Source of the DNA: JBMNOI01 sp050942995
GTDB lineage: Bacteria > Chloroflexota > Anaerolineae > UBA1429
DNA length: 20,951 nucleotides
NCBI GenBank assembly: GCA_050942995.1
Contig: JBMNOI010000066.1
Location: 1-20,951 of the forward strand
Direction of reading: 5' to 3'
Part shown: positions 18,188-20,951 of the stretch, piece after piece
Layout of the letters: every line of letters starts with the position of its first letter
Position numbering within the stretch: position 1 is the stretch's first letter
Program-made: the position numbers and the translations under genes
The notes under the pieces: model-generated
The model's input: only the letters and a program-made list of their open reading frames with translations
What the model was told of the DNA's origin: nothing
Databases searched by the model: none

Positions 18188-19279
18188 CTATATCTGCGTT
18201 ATCTGCGTTCCCAGGCGCTGCAATACCCGAGTCAGCACCCGAATGGCGCGCAGATACTCATCCAGATCGATATGCTCGTCCGGCGTATGGTCCAGGCTCG
18301 AGTCGCCCGGGCCATACGCCACAATCGGGCAATCCCAGTGCGCGGCGATCACGTTCATATCCGACGTGCCGGTCTTGTTGACGAACGCCGGCTGACCGCC
18401 CTCGGCACGAATCGCCGCCAGAAAAGCGCCCGGCAACGGGCCGCGTTTGGTGGCGCGAACCGGTCGCTCGTGGGCATGGGTCTCGACCCGCGCCTCCCCC
18501 CGCCATTCATCCAGGCGAGCGCGCAAATCGGCCACATCCAGCCCTTCGGGCAGGCGCAGACCGATAGACATCTCGACCTGCTCGTAGAGGCCGTCGCCGG
18601 AGGAACGGATAGAACGAAGCGATGGGTCCACCGTCGCAAAGAGGCCGCTGACACGCTCATTGTATGCTGTCGCCCACCCGCTCAGAGCCAGCCAGAAATC
18701 CACTGCCGCCTCACAGGCTCCGCGCTCGCGTCCGGCCGTATGAGACATGGGCCGTTTCAGAGAATACTCGATCAGCAGGCGTCCCTTGTAACCCAGAGTG
18801 ATGCGGTTCCAGGCGCTGGGCTCGCCGATCGCGACGAAATCGGCCGGTTGTTGATTCCGCACGATATGGTAGGCGCCTTTGGATGTGGCCGCCTCTTCCT
18901 CCACAGCGCCCACCACCGTCACCTGCGCCCCGGCAAGGTCACCCGCACGGGCGGCGGCCACCATAAACGCCGTCAGAGGGCCTTTGGCGTCAACCGCGCC
19001 CCGACCGTACAGTCGCGAGCCCTCCTGCCGTACCGGGATCGCTCCGGGCACCGTGTCGATATGTCCCAGCAGCAAAATGCGTTTCGGTCCATGGCCGATG
19101 CGTCCCACCGCATTACCGGCCTCATCGATCCGGGCCTCCATTCCCATATCGGCCATGGCCGCTGTGGCGTATTCGACGGCGGCGCGCTCCTGCGTCGAGA
19201 CGCTGGGGATCGCCACCAGACCATGAAGCAGCTCCACCGCCCGAGCGTCGTCGAGGGTTCGTCCTCCGGCATCGGTCAT
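18188..19279 (-). CDS. lysK: [LysW]-lysine/ornithine hydrolase, M20 family (LysK)
   Basis: A 363-residue zinc metallopeptidase of the M20 family. In the alpha-aminoadipate route it frees lysine (or ornithine in a parallel route) from the carrier protein LysW. Metal-site motifs are present: H73-x-D75 in LGHIDTVPG, D97 in GRGAVDAKGP, the Glu pair at 127-128 in VEEEA, E153 in IGEPS, and a C-terminal His in the TPDEHIDLDEY stretch. The frame is open to 19330, but the ATG at 19279 overlaps the lysJ stop as TAATG, which points to translational coupling and fixes the start. Gene order lysZ-lysJ-lysK supports LysK over other M20 enzymes. LysW itself lies outside the window, so lysine versus ornithine specificity is inferred. 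Confidence 0.9.
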   Translation of the reverse strand: MTDAGGRTLDDARAVELLHGLVAIPSVSTQERAAVEYATAAMADMGMEARIDEAGNAVGRIGHGPKRILLLGHIDTVPGAIPVRQEGSRLYGRGAVDAKGPLTAFMVAAARAGDLAGAQVTVVGAVEEEAATSKGAYHIVRNQQPADFVAIGEPSAWNRITLGYKGRLLIEYSLKRPMSHTAGRERGACEAAVDFWLALSGWATAYNERVSGLFATVDPSLRSIRSSGDGLYEQVEMSIGLRLPEGLDVADLRARLDEWRGEARVETHAHERPVRATKRGPLPGAFLAAIRAEGGQPAFVNKTGTSDMNVIAAHWDCPIVAYGPGDSSLDHTPDEHIDLDEYLRAIRVLTRVLQRLGTQITQI

Positions 19280-20460
19280 TATGCACTCGCCTCGTCGTCG
19301 GTCGTCAATACCTTTTCGATAGTGTCGCACACAATGGCCAGATCCTCATCCTCGATCACCAGAGGGGGCAGGATGCGGAGCACGGTAGATCCCGCCGGCA
19401 ACGCCAGAACGCCCTCGGCCATCAGCGCGCGCAGATAGGGTGTCACCCGCTTGCGCAGATCCACGCCGATCAGCAGCCCCATGCCACGCACACCGCGAAT
19501 CAACGGGGATTCGATGCGACGAAGCCGCTCCATCGCCCAGCGCCCCTTCCGCGCCGCCTGACCGGGCAGGTCGTGCTCCAGCATATAACCGATGGCTGCC
19601 TCGGCCGCCGCACAGGCCAGCGGATTACCGCCAAAAGTGGTGCCGTGCACGCCCGGGCGGATATTCTGGATGCTGTCGCCAAAGAGGACGGCGCCCATCG
19701 GCACCCCTCCGGCGATGGCTTTGGCCAGGCAGAGCAGATCGGGCATTACGCCATAATGCTCGCAGGCAAACATGCGACCGGTGCGACCAAAGCCGGTCTG
19801 CACCTCGTCGAGGATCAACAGAGCGCCCGTCTCGTCGCATAACTGACGCACACCGTGCAAATAATCGGGGTCGGCGGGATGAACGCCACCCTCTCCCTGC
19901 ACGACCTCCAGAATGACGGCCGCGGTCTCGTCGCCCACCGCCTCGCGCATGGCGTCGAGGTTGTTGTAGGGGACGTGCTTGAAACCGGGAATCAGCGGCT
20001 CGAACGGTTTGCGATAGTTGGGCTCCCACGTCACCGAGAGGGCTCCCATGGTGCGGCCGTGGAATCCGCGCATCGCGGCCACCACACCGGTTCGGCCGGT
20101 GCTCAGGCGCGCCAGCTTGAGCGCCGCCTCGACGGCTTCGGCCCCCGAGTTGCCCAGAAATGCCTTGTTCAAGCCCTCAGGTGCAATAGACGCCAGCTTG
20201 TCCAGCAGGTGAGAGCGCACATCGTTGTAGAATGCGTCCGAAAGCGTGATCAGGGTGGCCGCCTGACGAGAGATCGCCTCTACCACGGCGGGGTTTGCAT
20301 GCCCCACACTGGCCACGCCATGTCCGCCCACGCAGTCGATATAGGAGCGCCCCTGGTCGTCCCATACACGGGCGCCCTCTCCCCGGACGATCACCAGATC
20401 ACGCTTGGCCGTCACACCGCTCGCGTGTGCTTGCTCGATATCCATCACCCCAGAAACCAC
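19279..20460 (-). CDS. lysJ: [LysW]-aminoadipate semialdehyde/glutamate semialdehyde aminotransferase (LysJ)
   Basis: A class-III PLP aminotransferase of the ArgD/LysJ group, about 393 residues. It aminates the carrier-bound semialdehyde in lysine or ornithine synthesis. Motifs: GNSGAEA for cofactor phosphate binding, FHGRTMGALS, EVVQGEGG, LILDEVQTGFGRTG with the PLP-ring Asp (D218), and LAKAIAGG with the Schiff-base lysine (K247). The frame extends to 20523, but no ribosome site precedes the upstream ATGs. A GTG at 20460 has AAAGGA 8 nt away and is preferred; an ATG at 20445 is the alternative. It is flanked by lysZ (103-bp gap) and lysK (1-nt overlap) on the same strand. ArgD is the alternative name, but the neighbours favour LysJ. 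Confidence 0.9.
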   Translation of the reverse strand: MVSGVMDIEQAHASGVTAKRDLVIVRGEGARVWDDQGRSYIDCVGGHGVASVGHANPAVVEAISRQAATLITLSDAFYNDVRSHLLDKLASIAPEGLNKAFLGNSGAEAVEAALKLARLSTGRTGVVAAMRGFHGRTMGALSVTWEPNYRKPFEPLIPGFKHVPYNNLDAMREAVGDETAAVILEVVQGEGGVHPADPDYLHGVRQLCDETGALLILDEVQTGFGRTGRMFACEHYGVMPDLLCLAKAIAGGVPMGAVLFGDSIQNIRPGVHGTTFGGNPLACAAAEAAIGYMLEHDLPGQAARKGRWAMERLRRIESPLIRGVRGMGLLIGVDLRKRVTPYLRALMAEGVLALPAGSTVLRILPPLVIEDEDLAIVCDTIEKVLTTDDEASA

Positions 20461-20563
20461 AGGACTTTCCTTTCTTCCCATCTGGTGAGCATCACAGCCC
20501 AAAGGCTCGCTCGGTCGGCTCATTGCTTCGTGTGTGCATGCACGGGATAGTACTCGACAGCTT

Positions 20564-20951
20564 TTATCCGATCACTGTGCCCCGACCGTCCAACGCCGCC
20601 CGCACCGGCGACTCGATCCGGCCATCGCCGAACACCACCTTGCCCACGCCCTGTTCGATCGCCTCCAGCGCTCCCAGCACCTTGATGCGCATTCGTCCCT
20701 GAGCGTGCTCCATAAAATCGTCCCTGCGCGCGGGATCGACGTGGGCGATCAGGGTTGATTCATCCGGAAATTCGCGCAACAGGCCGGGCACATTGGACAG
20801 GATGATGAGCTGCTCGGCATCCAGAGCGGCAGCGATCATGGCCGCCGCCCGATCTCCGTCCACATTGATGGCCTCGTTCCCGGTGCTGATGGCGGGGGGC
20901 GTTATGACCGGCAGATAGCCGTTCTCCAGCAGCAGGTGCAACAGGTCGATG
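20564..20951 (-). CDS. lysZ: [LysW]-aminoadipate/glutamate kinase (LysZ), C-terminal part
   Basis: The last ~128 codons of an amino-acid kinase; its N-terminus lies beyond the right edge. The frame is open to the end of the window. Visible features are GYLPVITPPAIS, NVDGDRAAAMIAAAL (the conserved DGD-type active-site segment of acetylglutamate kinase relatives), LIILSNVPGLL, and GRMRIKVLGALEAIEQGV with a closing FGDGR. LysZ phosphorylates the carrier-bound aminoadipate (or glutamate) in the first step after LysX. ArgB is the close alternative; the downstream lysJ and lysK decide for LysZ. The 103-bp gap to lysJ shows no terminator, so the three genes probably form one transcript. Confidence 0.88.
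   Translation of the reverse strand, partial: IDLLHLLLENGYLPVITPPAISTGNEAINVDGDRAAAMIAAALDAEQLIILSNVPGLLREFPDESTLIAHVDPARRDDFMEHAQGRMRIKVLGALEAIEQGVGKVVFGDGRIESPVRAALDGRGTVIG

Overview
The window looks like a chromosomal stretch of a GC-rich, heterotrophic bacterium, most likely a member of the Chloroflexota (Anaerolineae or a relative). This placement is an inference. It rests on secreted glycosidases with long Thr-Pro-Thr/Glu-Pro linkers, on a LysW-dependent type lysine (or ornithine) gene set lysZ-lysJ-lysK, and on a sugar-acid cluster built from UroD-like, UxaC-like and GHL6 proteins. No rRNA, tRNA, CRISPR array, insertion sequence or phage gene was recognised.

Layout. (1) 58-6955 is a carbohydrate catabolic region. 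Glucokinase and a UroD-like protein lie on the plus strand. A UxaC-like amidohydrolase lies on the minus strand. Divergent from it runs a plus-strand pair: a GHL6-type glycoside-hydrolase-like protein followed by an RhmD-like acid-sugar dehydratase. The two divergent promoters share a strong palindrome between 3612 and 3635. (2) 7215-11643 holds two neighbouring exported glycosidases of clan GH-A that are clearly paralogous. The first is a 1012-residue membrane-anchored protein that also carries a ZU5-like segment and a degenerate GH18-like barrel. The second is a lipoprotein. A 15-bp bidirectional terminator ends this block. (3) 11704-16947 is an export region. A two-gene ABC exporter operon on the minus strand diverges from an MFS transporter on the plus strand. 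Both have near-consensus promoters and leaders with short reading frames. (4) 17108-18184 is an Mrp/ApbC-type Fe-S carrier ATPase with its own extended -10 promoter. (5) 18188-20951 is the minus-strand operon lysZ (partial, running off the right edge), lysJ and lysK, convergent with mrp across only 3 nt.

How the parts fit. The exported glycosidases could break down extracellular polysaccharide. The GHL6-like protein, the UxaC-like isomerase and the dehydratase could process intracellular uronic or deoxy-sugar derivatives, and glucokinase would phosphorylate glucose. These links come from family knowledge and gene order; the actual substrates cannot be read from the sequence. The points most worth a second look are the shared operator between divergent promoters, the glycosidase fused to a GH18-like domain that has lost its catalytic motif, and the leader of the ABC exporter operon, which combines a tiny reading frame behind a strong ribosome site with a hairpin that could cover the next ribosome site.
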